From Yoonia sp. (GTDB taxonomy: Bacteria; Pseudomonadota; Alphaproteobacteria; Rhodobacterales; Rhodobacteraceae), in NCBI RefSeq assembly GCF_014859355.1, contig NZ_JACUUJ010000002.1, positions 1 to 64,000 of the forward strand: a DNA stretch of 64,000 bases, given 5' to 3'. The notes beneath the pieces are model-generated. The model made no database searches and was not told the DNA's origin. It saw only the letters and a program-made list of their open reading frames with translations. Position numbers and translations under genes: made by a program. Positions 8,095 through 16,953 of this stretch are shown one piece after another. Each line of letters begins with the position of its first letter. The stretch's first letter is position 1.

Positions 8095-8997
8095 ATGGTG
8101 CTGGGTATTGACTTGGGCGGCACAAAGATTGCCGCACAGATATTCAACGATCACTGGCAGATACAGCACAGCAAGCGCATTGCAACGCCTCGCCATTATA
8201 GGGGGCTAACCGCTGCCTTGACAGATCTGGTGCGATGGGCTGAAACGGCCACTGGCGCGGTGTTGCCTGTTGGCATCGGCTCTGCCGGGTTGATCAATCC
8301 CGCCGATGGTCTGGCACTGGCTGCCAACCTGCCCATCGCGGGCAACCCCTTTCCTGCCCATATCAGCGAGGCGGTTGGCCGTCCTGTGACCTGTCTGAAC
8401 GACAGCCGCGCCCTGACCCTGTCAGAGGCGGTGTTGGGGGCGGGGCAGGGGTGTCGGACGGTCTTGGGTCTGGTTCTTGGCACGGGTGTCGGGGGTGGCA
8501 TTGCCATTGACGGGCGTCTGCTGGAGGGGCCAAGCCAGACGGGGGGCGAATTTGGCCATGTCAGCGCCAGTGCGGCGCTGGTGGCGCAATATGGCTTGCC
8601 GCTGGTGCCATGCGGATGCGGGCGCACGGGCTGCGTTGAAACGCTGATCAGTGGCGCGGGCCTGTCGCGGATCGGGGCCGTCACCATGGGGCAGGTGCTG
8701 GATGCGCCCGCGATTGCGGCCCGGCGCGGCGTCGATCCGGCTGCGCAGGCGGCGTGGGATATCTGGTGTGCGCTGGTCGCCGATCTGGTCCGCGGCCTGA
8801 TCCTGACAGTTGACCCCGATTGCATCGTGCTGGGCGGCGGATTATCGCAAATTCTCGGTATCGCTACTGATTTGCGGGCAGCGGTCACGACTGCGCAATT
8901 CAGCGGCTTTCCGGTGCCCCCGATTTATCTGGCGCAGGGTGGTGATATCAGCGGGGCGCGGGGTGCTGCCTATGCGGCCGTGATGGCGCAGAGATGA
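8095..8997 (+). CDS. ROK family sugar kinase, probable N-acetylglucosamine kinase
   Basis: A 300-residue ROK-fold kinase. The ATP phosphate-binding loop is at the N-terminus (LGIDLGGTK, residues 3-11), the sugar-binding region includes NDSRALTLSEAVLGAG, and the structural zinc site is the ROK signature CGCGRTGCVE. The neighbouring nagA, whose start overlaps this stop (ATGA), makes N-acetylglucosamine the most likely substrate, giving GlcNAc-6-phosphate for NagA. I prefer ATG 8095. GTG 8062 and GTG 8080 are in-frame alternatives that would overlap or abut the preceding gene. Confidence 0.85.
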   Translation: MVLGIDLGGTKIAAQIFNDHWQIQHSKRIATPRHYRGLTAALTDLVRWAETATGAVLPVGIGSAGLINPADGLALAANLPIAGNPFPAHISEAVGRPVTCLNDSRALTLSEAVLGAGQGCRTVLGLVLGTGVGGGIAIDGRLLEGPSQTGGEFGHVSASAALVAQYGLPLVPCGCGRTGCVETLISGAGLSRIGAVTMGQVLDAPAIAARRGVDPAAQAAWDIWCALVADLVRGLILTVDPDCIVLGGGLSQILGIATDLRAAVTTAQFSGFPVPPIYLAQGGDISGARGAAYAAVMAQR

Positions 8998-10118
8998 CTG
9001 ACCTTTGGCTGGTCCCTGATGCGATTTTTGACGGCCGTGACCTGCGTCGGCGTGTGGCGCTGGGTGTTGTGGGCGGTGTTGTTACAGAGTTGCAACCGCA
9101 GTCCGCCTTGCCTGCTGATGCGCCGGTGCGCACCATCGTTGGCACACTCACCCCCGGTTTTGTCGATCTGCAGGTCAATGGCGGCGGTGGCGTGTTGTTT
9201 AACCAGAACCCGACACCTGACGGCATTGCCGCAATCATCGCGGCGCACCGGGCTTGTGGCACCGTGGCGGTCATGCCCACGGTCATCACCGACACGCCCG
9301 ATGTGCTGGCACGCGCGGCGCTGGCCGCAATCTCTGCCCGTGATATGCCCGGTTTTGCCGGGCTGCATATCGAAGGTCCGCATATCGCCACCGCCCGCCG
9401 CGGCACGCATCAGGCCGATTTCATCCGGCCAATGGATGACATCACGCTGGACCTTGTGAAAGACCTGCGGCGCCATGATATCCCTATCATGATCACGCTG
9501 GCGCCCGAGGTCACGACGCTGGCCCAGATCGGCGCGCTTGCCGCTACCGGGGCCGTCGTATCGCTGGGGCATACGGATGCCAGCGCTGCGCAGGCGCAGG
9601 CCGCGTTTGACGCAGGTGCACGGGCTGTGACCCATCTGTTCAACGCGATGTCGCCGATGCAAGGGCGCGCACCGGGCATGTTGGGGGCCGCGATCAACAG
9701 CGCGGCGCATCTGGGGTTTATCTGTGATGGCGTGCATGTGGATGATACGATGCTGGCGCTTGCGATCCGGGCGCGGCCCCGGCCAGACCGGATGTTTCTG
9801 GTTTCGGACGCGATGCCGACAGTCGGCGGGCCGGATCATTTCCGGCTTTACGGGCAGGACATCCGCCTGCAGGGCGGCCGCCTTATCAACGCTGAAGGCA
9901 ATCTGGCCGGTGCCCATGTGACACAGGCGCAGGGTGTGGCGCGATTGATTGCCCGCGTCGGTATCGCCCCGCAGGATGCCCTGCGCATGGCGATCACGAT
10001 ACCGGCCAATCTGATCGGTGCGGACCATCTTGCGCGGATGATAGGCCGGGAAATCAGTGATATCGCCCTGCTGGATGCCGCGTATGGTCTGGCTGCTATT
10101 GGTAATCATCTGGCGTGA
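8994..10118 (+). CDS. nagA: N-acetylglucosamine-6-phosphate deacetylase
   Basis: A 374-residue amidohydrolase that removes acetate from GlcNAc-6-phosphate to give glucosamine-6-phosphate. Family motifs in order: TPGFVDLQVNGGGG, HIEGPHI (metal-binding Glu), LGHTDASAAQAQAAFDAGA (metal-binding His), THLFNAMSPMQGRAPG and LVSDAMPTVGG (catalytic Asp). The start overlaps the ROK kinase stop by 4 bases, so the two are one transcriptional unit for amino-sugar recycling or chitin-derived sugar use. A nagB deaminase gene is not seen in the window. Confidence 0.93.
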   Translation: MTDLWLVPDAIFDGRDLRRRVALGVVGGVVTELQPQSALPADAPVRTIVGTLTPGFVDLQVNGGGGVLFNQNPTPDGIAAIIAAHRACGTVAVMPTVITDTPDVLARAALAAISARDMPGFAGLHIEGPHIATARRGTHQADFIRPMDDITLDLVKDLRRHDIPIMITLAPEVTTLAQIGALAATGAVVSLGHTDASAAQAQAAFDAGARAVTHLFNAMSPMQGRAPGMLGAAINSAAHLGFICDGVHVDDTMLALAIRARPRPDRMFLVSDAMPTVGGPDHFRLYGQDIRLQGGRLINAEGNLAGAHVTQAQGVARLIARVGIAPQDALRMAITIPANLIGADHLARMIGREISDIALLDAAYGLAAIGNHLA

Positions 10119-10200
10119 TATCGCCTAACATGCGGATAGATGCTGTTGTGCGATGCATCAGGCAGGTGCAAACAGGCACGCAAGCACATAGGTAAGACAG

Positions 10201-10806
10201 ATGATGAAACGTATCCTATTCACTTTCGCAGTGGTCGCGCTGGCGATCTATGCGGGTGCGGCGACCGCGCAGCAGTTGTCGCTTGCGCAGATTTCGCAAT
10301 ATCTGAATCAGCTGGAAACAGCCCAGGGGCGGTTTACCCAGGTCAATCCAGACGGGTCGCAGATTGCAGGCACGATCTATATCAAGCGTCCGGGGCGCAT
10401 CCGGTTCGAATACGATCCGCCGGAACGGTCGATGGTTATTGCCGGTGGCGGGCAATTGGCCGTGTTCGATCCACGATCAAACACCGGGCCGGACCGCTAT
10501 CCGCTGAACCAGACCCCGCTGAACGTGATCCTGCAACGCGATGTCAATCTGGAACGCGCGCGCATGGTCACCGGGCAAAGCTATGACGGAACCTACACGA
10601 CCGTGACGGCGCGTGACCCCGACAACGCGGAATACGGTGCGATCCAACTGGTTTTTAGCGCCAATCCGATTGCCTTGCGCCAGTGGGTGATCACCGATGA
10701 TATAGGAACGCGCACCACCGTCGTGCTGGGCGATCTTGTGACAGGGGGGCGCATTGGCGATATCCTGTTCAACATCCGTGCAGAAATGCGCAAATGGGGC
10801 AACTAG
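10201..10806 (+). CDS. lolA: Outer-membrane lipoprotein carrier protein LolA
   Basis: A 201-residue periplasmic protein. The signal peptide ends at about residue 23 (GAATAQQ). The mature part has the LolA fold signs: ISQYLNQLETAQGRFTQVNPDGSQIAGTIYIKRPGRIRFEYDPPE and later ITDDIGTRTTVVLGDL. LolA receives lipoproteins from LolCDE and passes them across the periplasm to the outer membrane. A ribosome binding site (AGG) lies 8 bases before ATG 10201. The gene stands alone and is followed by a strong terminator. Confidence 0.9.
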   Translation: MMKRILFTFAVVALAIYAGAATAQQLSLAQISQYLNQLETAQGRFTQVNPDGSQIAGTIYIKRPGRIRFEYDPPERSMVIAGGGQLAVFDPRSNTGPDRYPLNQTPLNVILQRDVNLERARMVTGQSYDGTYTTVTARDPDNAEYGAIQLVFSANPIALRQWVITDDIGTRTTVVLGDLVTGGRIGDILFNIRAEMRKWGN

Positions 10807-10827
10807 GAAAGCCCCGCCCTGCCAGAC

Positions 10828-10856
10828 AAAAGGCGGCCGTTTGGGCCGCCTTTTTC
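10828..10856 (+). terminator. Rho-independent terminator after lolA
   Basis: An 8-bp stem AGGCGGCC/GGCCGCCT with a 5-base loop is followed by TTTTT, 25 bases after the lolA stop. An A-run upstream may let it work in the other direction for the convergent transglycosylase gene. Confidence 0.85.
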
Positions 10857-10864
10857 ATGACCGT

Positions 10865-11455
10865 TCAGCGTTTACCGCAAGACCGAAGCTGTGCGTCGTA
10901 AAGAACGGCGCGCGCTTCGACCTCTCCCGCGATGCGGATCAGCCAGCTTTTGGATTGCCATGTGCCGCGATTGAACCCGCTGCGACCATCGTGATAGGCC
11001 AGATACTGGTTGCGGGTGTCATAGATCGGCACGCCGGTTTCCTGCACCGTCAGGTTCATATACCAGCCCATGAAATCGGTTGCGTCATTGATATTGTCGC
11101 GCCGTGCCCGTCTGCCGCCGACACTGTTTACGTATTCTTCCCATGTGCCATCCAACGCCTGGCTATAGCCAAAGGCGGATGATTGTCGCCCCACCGGAAT
11201 AACCCCCAGCGCATAGCGATGCGGCGTGCGGTTGTTGCCGATGAATTTGCTTTCCTGATGGATGATCGCCATCAGTGACGGGACCGGAACCCCGTATTTC
11301 CGTTCAACCTGGCGGAAGGCCCGCAGGTATTCGGGCCGTTCAGACACGATGCTGCATGCGTCATTCAGCTGTCGCGGGGCAGAGTTATAGCCACCCCCGC
11401 CGCTACAGCTGCCCAAAACCAGCACGGCAATCATCGCGCGAAAGATACTGCTCAT
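10865..11455 (-). CDS. Lytic transglycosylase-like (SLT-fold) lipoprotein
   Basis: A 196-residue lipoprotein. The signal sequence ends in a lipobox-like VLGSC (Cys17), followed by a glycine-rich linker. The domain has lysozyme-fold signs: YGVPVPSLMAIIHQESKF (probable catalytic Glu in HQESKF), AFGYSQALDGTWEEY, and a later YLAYHDGR motif. It is probably a peptidoglycan-cleaving transglycosylase anchored to a membrane. The gene converges on lolA. Confidence 0.82.
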   Translation of the reverse strand: MSSIFRAMIAVLVLGSCSGGGGYNSAPRQLNDACSIVSERPEYLRAFRQVERKYGVPVPSLMAIIHQESKFIGNNRTPHRYALGVIPVGRQSSAFGYSQALDGTWEEYVNSVGGRRARRDNINDATDFMGWYMNLTVQETGVPIYDTRNQYLAYHDGRSGFNRGTWQSKSWLIRIAGEVEARAVLYDAQLRSCGKR

Positions 11456-11530
11456 CTGCCTCTCGCTTTTGTTTGTTTTTTTAAACCATAGCCGATTGTG
11501 CCGGGTCTGTTAATCCCCCACTCGGGCAGA

Positions 11531-12412
11531 TTAGATCACAAACGCAAGGATGACGGGTAAAGCCAGCACCGACAACAGGGTCGATGCCACGACAAGACCC
11601 GCTACGGGCTGTGCATCTGCCCCATATTTTTCAGCCAGAAGGTAGGATGTGACCGCGACGGGTGTTGCGACCTGCATGATCAGCACCGCAGCGGCGACGG
11701 GATCAAGCCCGAAAAACTGTGCCGTAGCCCAGCCAGCCGCCAGACAGATCAAAAGCTTGGCTGCTGACAACCAGACGGCTTGTGTCATGGCGCGGGTTTC
11801 AAGCCGCGCCATGGCCACGCCAAGCGTGATCAGCATCATCGGGATCGCCATTTGCCCGATCAGTTCCAATGCATTTGTCAGGAATTGTGGTGTTTCCCAA
11901 CCTTGCCACAAAAATACCGCCCCCAAGACGGTGGCCCCCACCAGCGGTTCCTGCACAACGCGTTTTAGCGACCCGCCTCCTGATACGATCCAGATGCCGA
12001 TGGTGAACGACAAAATCGCCATGACCGCAAAAACCACGACGGCATAGCCTAACCCGACCTCGCCAAAGGCGAACAGCGCAAGAGGCAGACCAAGGTTGCC
12101 GGTGTTGCCGAATGCCAGCGGTGCCAGATATGTGGGAACATCAAGCCGGGCCAGTTTGACCAATGCAAAGATTCCAAACATGACAAGCGCATAGGCCGCC
12201 AGTGACGCCAGTGACAGCGCCGCCAGCGCCTCGGGGTCGATCTGTGTTTTCATCAGGGCAACGAAGATCAAGCAGGGCACTGACAGCGTCATCGCCAAGC
12301 GGGTCACAAATGCGACCCGGTATTCAAAACCCAGCTTGACCCATGCAAAGCCGACTGCAGCCAGAAAAAAGACCGGGGCTGTAATGTTCAAGACTGTCAG
12401 GATCATGTTCAC
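11531..12412 (-). CDS. AEC family transporter
   Basis: A 293-residue inner-membrane protein of the auxin-efflux-carrier (AEC) family. About ten hydrophobic segments run over the whole length, in two halves. Family features include PCLIFVALMKTQID in the N-terminal half, FGNTGNLGLPLALFAFGEVGLGYAVV in the middle and MQVATPVAVTSYLLAEKYGADAQPVAGLVVASTLLS near the C-terminus. Bacterial AEC proteins transport malate, malonate or other organic anions. The substrate here cannot be told. It is transcribed divergently from hspQ. Confidence 0.88.
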   Translation of the reverse strand: MNMILTVLNITAPVFFLAAVGFAWVKLGFEYRVAFVTRLAMTLSVPCLIFVALMKTQIDPEALAALSLASLAAYALVMFGIFALVKLARLDVPTYLAPLAFGNTGNLGLPLALFAFGEVGLGYAVVVFAVMAILSFTIGIWIVSGGGSLKRVVQEPLVGATVLGAVFLWQGWETPQFLTNALELIGQMAIPMMLITLGVAMARLETRAMTQAVWLSAAKLLICLAAGWATAQFFGLDPVAAAVLIMQVATPVAVTSYLLAEKYGADAQPVAGLVVASTLLSVLALPVILAFVI

Positions 12413-12492
12413 AGACTGTTTCCCTTATTTCGACGCGTAACCGGTAGACTTTGACGGCAAAAAACACATATGTTGCCTTGGGGAGCTACGTT

Positions 12493-12819
12493 ATGTTTCA
12501 GGCACGCGCAAAATATCATCTGGGCCAAGTGGTCCGTCACAGAAAGCATCCCTTTCGGGGTGTCGTTTTTGATGTCGATGCAATGTTTTCCAACACAGAC
12601 GAATGGTACAACGCCATTCCTGAAGACAGCCGCCCGCGCAAAAACCAGCCTTTTTACCATCTTTTAGCCGAGAATGAACAAAGTTTTTACGTCGCCTATG
12701 TGTCCGAACAAAACCTTGTCGCTGACTATTCCGGTGAACCGGTTGATCACCCTGATCTGGATGATCTGTTTGGTCCCTTCGAAGATGGGCAATATCCATT
12801 GCAGGTGCAACTGAACTGA
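12493..12819 (+). CDS. hspQ: Heat shock protein HspQ
   Basis: A 108-residue protein of the HspQ/YccV (hemimethylated DNA-binding-like) family with the core AKYHLGQVVRHRKHPFRGVVFDVDAMFSNTDEWY, then QPFYHLLAENEQSFYVAYVSEQNLV. In enterobacteria HspQ is a specificity-enhancing factor for the Lon protease and affects DnaA stability. The start at ATG 12493 gives the conserved N-terminus MFQARAKYHLGQ and is preceded by GGGAG. The frame is open upstream but unconserved there. Confidence 0.92.
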   Translation: MFQARAKYHLGQVVRHRKHPFRGVVFDVDAMFSNTDEWYNAIPEDSRPRKNQPFYHLLAENEQSFYVAYVSEQNLVADYSGEPVDHPDLDDLFGPFEDGQYPLQVQLN

Positions 12820-12825
12820 CAGGCG

Positions 12826-13665
12826 TCAGCGGCCAAACGCCTGCACGCTTTGTCGCATTTCGCCCAAGCCGGTGATTGTTGCACTGACCGTATCACCCGG
12901 TGTCAGAAATTCCTGCGGTTTGCGCCCCACACCGACACCGGGCGGGGTGCCTGTGATGATCACGTCGCCCGGCTGCAAGGTCACGAACCGGCTGACGAAA
13001 GACACGATTTGCGGCACGGTAAAGATCATCGTGGATGTGTTGCCTGACTGTTTGGTCACGCCGTTCACCTGCAACAGCAGGTCCAGCGCCTGCACATCGG
13101 GGATATCATCGCGTGTCACCAGCCATGGCCCCAAAGGGGCGAAACTGTCGCACGACTTGCCTTTGACCCATTGACCGCCGAAATTCATCTGAAAATCCCG
13201 TTCAGACACGTCGTTGGCGATGCAATAGCCCGCCACATGATCCAGCGCGTCCGCCTCGGTGACATGCTGTGCGGTCTGGCCGATCACGATGCCCAGTTCG
13301 ATTTCCCAATCGGTCTTGGTCGATCCCTTGGGAATGATGATCGGATCATGCGCGCCCGTGACCGGGCAGGCCTTCATGAACAGCACGGGGTGTTCGGGGA
13401 TCGGCATATCCATTTCTGTGGCGTGATCGTGGTAATTCAGCCCGATGCAGAACAGCCGGCGAATATCGCGCAGGATCGGGGCATAGTCCCCCTTGATCCG
13501 GGGCAGTTTTGCCAGATCAAGGGCCGCCAGTGTTTTTAGCCCCGCAGGGGCAATCTCGACCTCGCCCAGATCATCGATATAGGTGCTTAGGTCGCGGAAC
13601 GCGCCGGTTTCGTCGAGGGCGGCGGGCCGGATGCCTTTTTCTGTGCGGATGCGGCAAAGCTTCAT
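12826..13665 (-). CDS. Fumarylacetoacetate hydrolase (FAH) family protein
   Basis: A 279-residue member of the FAH superfamily of C-C bond hydrolases, isomerases and oxaloacetate decarboxylases. The catalytic domain begins near residue 70 with FCIGLNYHDHATEM. Metal ligands are expected in DWEIELGIVIG and ANDVSERDFQ, and the GDVIITGTPPGVGVG motif is near the C-terminus. The substrate is not predictable. In this family it may be an acylpyruvate or a 2-oxo-hepta-dioate. The gene is monocistronic, convergent with hspQ and divergent from yaaA. Confidence 0.88.
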   Translation of the reverse strand: MKLCRIRTEKGIRPAALDETGAFRDLSTYIDDLGEVEIAPAGLKTLAALDLAKLPRIKGDYAPILRDIRRLFCIGLNYHDHATEMDMPIPEHPVLFMKACPVTGAHDPIIIPKGSTKTDWEIELGIVIGQTAQHVTEADALDHVAGYCIANDVSERDFQMNFGGQWVKGKSCDSFAPLGPWLVTRDDIPDVQALDLLLQVNGVTKQSGNTSTMIFTVPQIVSFVSRFVTLQPGDVIITGTPPGVGVGRKPQEFLTPGDTVSATITGLGEMRQSVQAFGR

Positions 13666-13782
13666 TTAGGTTCTCCCGAATATTTGCCCCTTGATACGGC
13701 GAACCGCCGACAAGGGCCAGAGGGCTGGTCATCGCCGCGCCGCATGTTACATCCCAAGACAGAACAATAAAGGATCCTGCCC

Positions 13783-14556
13783 ATGCTCGTCGTTATTTCG
13801 CCTGCCAAGTCACTGGATATGGACCCTGTCGCCGTCACGCCGACGCAGCCCGTCTTTCAGGACGATGCGGTGCGTCTGGTGAAAACGGCGCGCAACCTGA
13901 CGCTGAAGCAGCTGAAAGACCTGATGCATATATCCGACGATCTGGCGCGCCTGAACCGGGACCGGTTCAAGGTGTTTCAGGCGGAACCCGAACCGCAGGC
14001 GACTAAACCGGCAGCACTGGCGTTCAACGGTGACACCTATCAGGGGCTAGAGGCGAAAACACTGTCCGAGGATGATTTGCGCTGGGCGCAGGATCATCTG
14101 GCGATTTTGTCGGGGCTATACGGGGTGCTGCGCCCGCTGGACGCAATCCAGCCGTATCGGCTGGAAATGGGCAGCCGGTTGAAAACCCGGCGCGGCAAAT
14201 CGCTGTATGATTACTGGGGCGATACCATCGCCAAGGCATTGAATGCGCAGGCGGCGGCACAAGGCACTGATACGCTGATCAACTGCGCCAGTCAGGAATA
14301 TTTTGGCGCTGCCGACCGCAAGGCGCTGACGCTGCGGGTGATCACGCCCACCTTTATGGAACTGAAAGACGGCAAACCCCGCATCGTCAGCTTTTTCGCG
14401 AAACGCGCACGCGGGGCCATGGCGCGGTATATCATGGAAAACCGGCTGACTGCCCCCGATGATATCAAAGGGTTCAGCGCGGGCGGTTACGCCTATGACT
14501 CCGATCTGTCTGACGGCGACAAATGGGTTTTCCTGCGCGATTATCCAACCGCCTGA
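13783..14556 (+). CDS. yaaA: Peroxide stress protein YaaA (UPF0246/DUF328)
   Basis: A 257-residue protein with the family start MLVVISPAKSLDMDP and the motifs LAFNGDTYQGLEA, ILSGLYGVLRPLDAIQPYRLEMG and FFAKRARGAMARYIMENRL. In E. coli YaaA is OxyR-controlled, lowers free iron during hydrogen peroxide stress and binds DNA. The gene is followed 61 bases later by a small AsnC-type gene on the same strand. Confidence 0.93.
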   Translation: MLVVISPAKSLDMDPVAVTPTQPVFQDDAVRLVKTARNLTLKQLKDLMHISDDLARLNRDRFKVFQAEPEPQATKPAALAFNGDTYQGLEAKTLSEDDLRWAQDHLAILSGLYGVLRPLDAIQPYRLEMGSRLKTRRGKSLYDYWGDTIAKALNAQAAAQGTDTLINCASQEYFGAADRKALTLRVITPTFMELKDGKPRIVSFFAKRARGAMARYIMENRLTAPDDIKGFSAGGYAYDSDLSDGDKWVFLRDYPTA

Positions 14557-14617
14557 GGGCTGGCATCTGCCGCGCCTTTCTGGTCAACTCTGTCTGACGA
14601 CCAGAAAGGGCCTGCCA

Positions 14618-14854
14618 ATGCAATGTGTCTTTATTTCAATCCGCTGCCGCCCCGGCACCGCCTATGATGTGGCTGATGCCATCGCGCTGCGCGAAATCCA
14701 TTCAGAGCTTTATTCAATCAGCGGCGAATATGACCTGCTGGTCAAGATGTATATCCCCGAGGGCGAAGACGTGGGCAAATACATCAACGCCAACCTGCTG
14801 GATGTGCCAGGCATCGAACGGACACTGACAACGCTGACCTTCAAGGCATTCTAG
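14618..14854 (+). CDS. Stand-alone Lrp/AsnC ligand-binding (RAM) domain protein
   Basis: A 78-residue protein that consists only of the amino-acid-sensing RAM domain of Lrp/AsnC regulators (CVFISIRCRPGTAYDVADAIA, then EIHSELYSISGEYDLLVKMY and a C-terminal IERTLTTLTF strand). The DNA-binding helix-turn-helix is missing. Such stand-alone domains form oligomers and can bind amino acids or modulate partners. It starts at ATG 14618 and ends 3 bases before the aspartate dehydrogenase gene, so the two are almost certainly translated together. An aspartate-responsive role is my inference. Confidence 0.85.
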   Translation: MQCVFISIRCRPGTAYDVADAIALREIHSELYSISGEYDLLVKMYIPEGEDVGKYINANLLDVPGIERTLTTLTFKAF

Positions 14855-14857
14855 GCA

Positions 14858-15628
14858 ATGCAGATCGCCATAATCGGGCAGGGTGCAATTGGCGGATACG
14901 TGCGCGCGCACCTGCCGGACGGCGTGGTCGAGGTGGCCCGGATCGTGCGCCGCGGCAAGGAATCGGCGGTTGAAATGCCTCGGATCAGTGCCGTCGATGA
15001 TTTGCCCGCAGGTGTTGATCTGGTGGTCGATTGCGGCGGACATGCCGCACTTGCAATGCATGGTTCGGCGGCTTTGGCGCGGGGGATCGACGTGCTGACC
15101 GTATCGCTGGGCGCGCTGGCGGATCAGGCGATTTATGATCAACTGCTGAACGCCGCGCAGACCGGCGGGGCAAAGCTGCAACTTGCCAGCGGGGCCATCG
15201 GTGGTCTGGACGCCTTGCGTGCCGCCAGCGTCGGTCCTATGCAAAGCGTGACCTATACGGGCCGCAAGCCCCCCGCAGGCTGGCGCGGATCGCCTGCCGA
15301 TGATGTGCTGGATCTCAACACGCTGACCGAACCGGTGACCCATTTCAACGGCACCGCCCGGCAGGCCGCACTAGCCTACCCCAAGAACGCCAATGTTGCC
15401 GCCGCTGTCGCACTGGCGGGGATCGGGCTGGATGCCACGTGGGTGGAGCTGATCGCCGACCCGCAAGCGCAGGGCAACACCCACGAAATCCACGCGGTCG
15501 GCCAGTTTGGCGAGCTGCAATTCCAGATCACCGGCAAGGGCCTGCCCGACAACCCCCGCAGTTCCGCCCTTGCCGCGATGAGCGTGCTGTCAGCACTGGC
15601 CGAACGGCAAAAGCGGATCGTGTTTTAA
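14858..15628 (+). CDS. nadX: Aspartate dehydrogenase
   Basis: A 256-residue NAD(P)-dependent L-aspartate dehydrogenase, which oxidises aspartate to iminoaspartate/oxaloacetate plus ammonia. The N-terminal Rossmann motif is IGQGAIGG. The family block KLQLASGAIGGLDALRAAS is followed by VTYTGRKPPAGWRGSPA and the active-site region AYPKNANVAAAVALAGIGLD-NTHEI-GKGLPDNPRSS. In some bacteria NadX replaces aspartate oxidase in NAD synthesis. No nadA or nadC is nearby, so it may instead serve aspartate catabolism. Confidence 0.9.
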   Translation: MQIAIIGQGAIGGYVRAHLPDGVVEVARIVRRGKESAVEMPRISAVDDLPAGVDLVVDCGGHAALAMHGSAALARGIDVLTVSLGALADQAIYDQLLNAAQTGGAKLQLASGAIGGLDALRAASVGPMQSVTYTGRKPPAGWRGSPADDVLDLNTLTEPVTHFNGTARQAALAYPKNANVAAAVALAGIGLDATWVELIADPQAQGNTHEIHAVGQFGELQFQITGKGLPDNPRSSALAAMSVLSALAERQKRIVF

Positions 15629-15632
15629 GGGA

Positions 15633-16811
15633 TCATATCCGCTCGATCGCCAGCGCAATGCCCTGCCCGCCACCGATGCACATGGTGATCAGCCCGCGTT
15701 TGCCGCCGGTGCGTTCCAGTTCATACATCGCCTTGACGGTAAGGATCGCGCCCGTCGCCCCCACCGGATGACCCAACGCGATCGCGCCGCCGTTGGGGTT
15801 CACACGGGCGGGATCAAGCCCCAGTTCCTTGCTGACGGCCAGCGCCTGGGCGGCAAAGGCCTCGTTTGATTCGATCACATCGAAATCGCCCACCGACAGG
15901 CCGGTTTTTTCCAGCAATTGCCGCACCGCAGGGATCGGGCCGATGCCCATCACCTCAGGCCGGACACCGGCGATGCCATAGCCCAGAATACGGAATTTCG
16001 GCGTCAGGCCCGCCTTTGCCGCCGCATCCGCAGTTGCCAGCACAACCGCGCCTGCGCCATCGTTTATGCCTGACGCATTTCCTGCGGTCACCGTGCCGTC
16101 CTTCTGGAACACGGCCCGCAGACCGGCCAGCGCCTCGGCTGTGGTGGCCTTGGGGTGTTCATCGCGGATGAAATCGACCATGTCGCGTTTGACGCGAACC
16201 TGCACCGGGGTGATTTCCGCATCGAAATAGCCCGCTGCAATCGCGTCCGCTGCGCGCTGCTGGCTTTGCAGGGCAAAGGCATCTTGCGCGTCGCGGCTGA
16301 TCTGATTTTCGCGGGCGACATTTTCCGCCGTGACCCCCATATGTCCGGTGCCAAACGGGCAATTCAGCGCGCCTAGCATCATGTCAAGGCTGCGGATATC
16401 GCCCATTTTGGCACCCCAGCGCGCGTCAGGCATGATGAACGGTGACCGCGACATGTTCTCGGCACCGCCGGCCAGACCGAAATCGGCATCGCCCAGCATC
16501 AGCGATTGCGCGACCGAAATGATCGCCTGCACGCCCGACCCGCACAGCCGGTTGACGTTCATCGCGGGTGTGCTGTCTGGCACGCCCGCCTGCATCGCGG
16601 CGACGCGGCTGACATACATATCGCGGGGTTCGGTGTTGATGACATGGCCAAAGGCAACATGGCCGATCTGCGCCCCTGCGACACCGGCCCGTTCCAGTGC
16701 GGCCTTTGCGGCCACGGTGCCCAGCTCAATCGGCGGTGTGCCCGCCAATGCGCCGCCAAAAGTGCCAATCGCCGTGCGCGCGCCGCCCAGTATTACGATG
16801 TCTTTCATCAT
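15633..16811 (-). CDS. Acetyl-CoA C-acetyltransferase (thiolase)
   Basis: A 392-residue type II thiolase with all catalytic residues: the nucleophile Cys90 in NRLCGSG, His348 in [15 protein letters not shown], and Cys378 in MCIGGGQG. It condenses two acetyl-CoA to acetoacetyl-CoA or works in the reverse, degradative direction. No polyhydroxybutyrate synthase or reductase gene is adjacent, so phaA versus atoB/bktB cannot be decided. The gene is convergent with nadX, with a 4-base gap. Confidence 0.92.
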   Translation of the reverse strand: MMKDIVILGGARTAIGTFGGALAGTPPIELGTVAAKAALERAGVAGAQIGHVAFGHVINTEPRDMYVSRVAAMQAGVPDSTPAMNVNRLCGSGVQAIISVAQSLMLGDADFGLAGGAENMSRSPFIMPDARWGAKMGDIRSLDMMLGALNCPFGTGHMGVTAENVARENQISRDAQDAFALQSQQRAADAIAAGYFDAEITPVQVRVKRDMVDFIRDEHPKATTAEALAGLRAVFQKDGTVTAGNASGINDGAGAVVLATADAAAKAGLTPKFRILGYGIAGVRPEVMGIGPIPAVRQLLEKTGLSVGDFDVIESNEAFAAQALAVSKELGLDPARVNPNGGAIALGHPVGATGAILTVKAMYELERTGGKRGLITMCIGGGQGIALAIERI

Positions 16812-16953
16812 AGCCTCCCAGTGTGGTTTGGGATTATCCTACTGCCTTGGCAGCCAGGGGCCAGTAAAACCTAAGGTCAAAGCACCTTTATTGCCGCAGG
16901 GCCGTTTCCCTGCTGCGATCCCGTGATAGATCAGGGCAAGGATGCGAGGGAAC

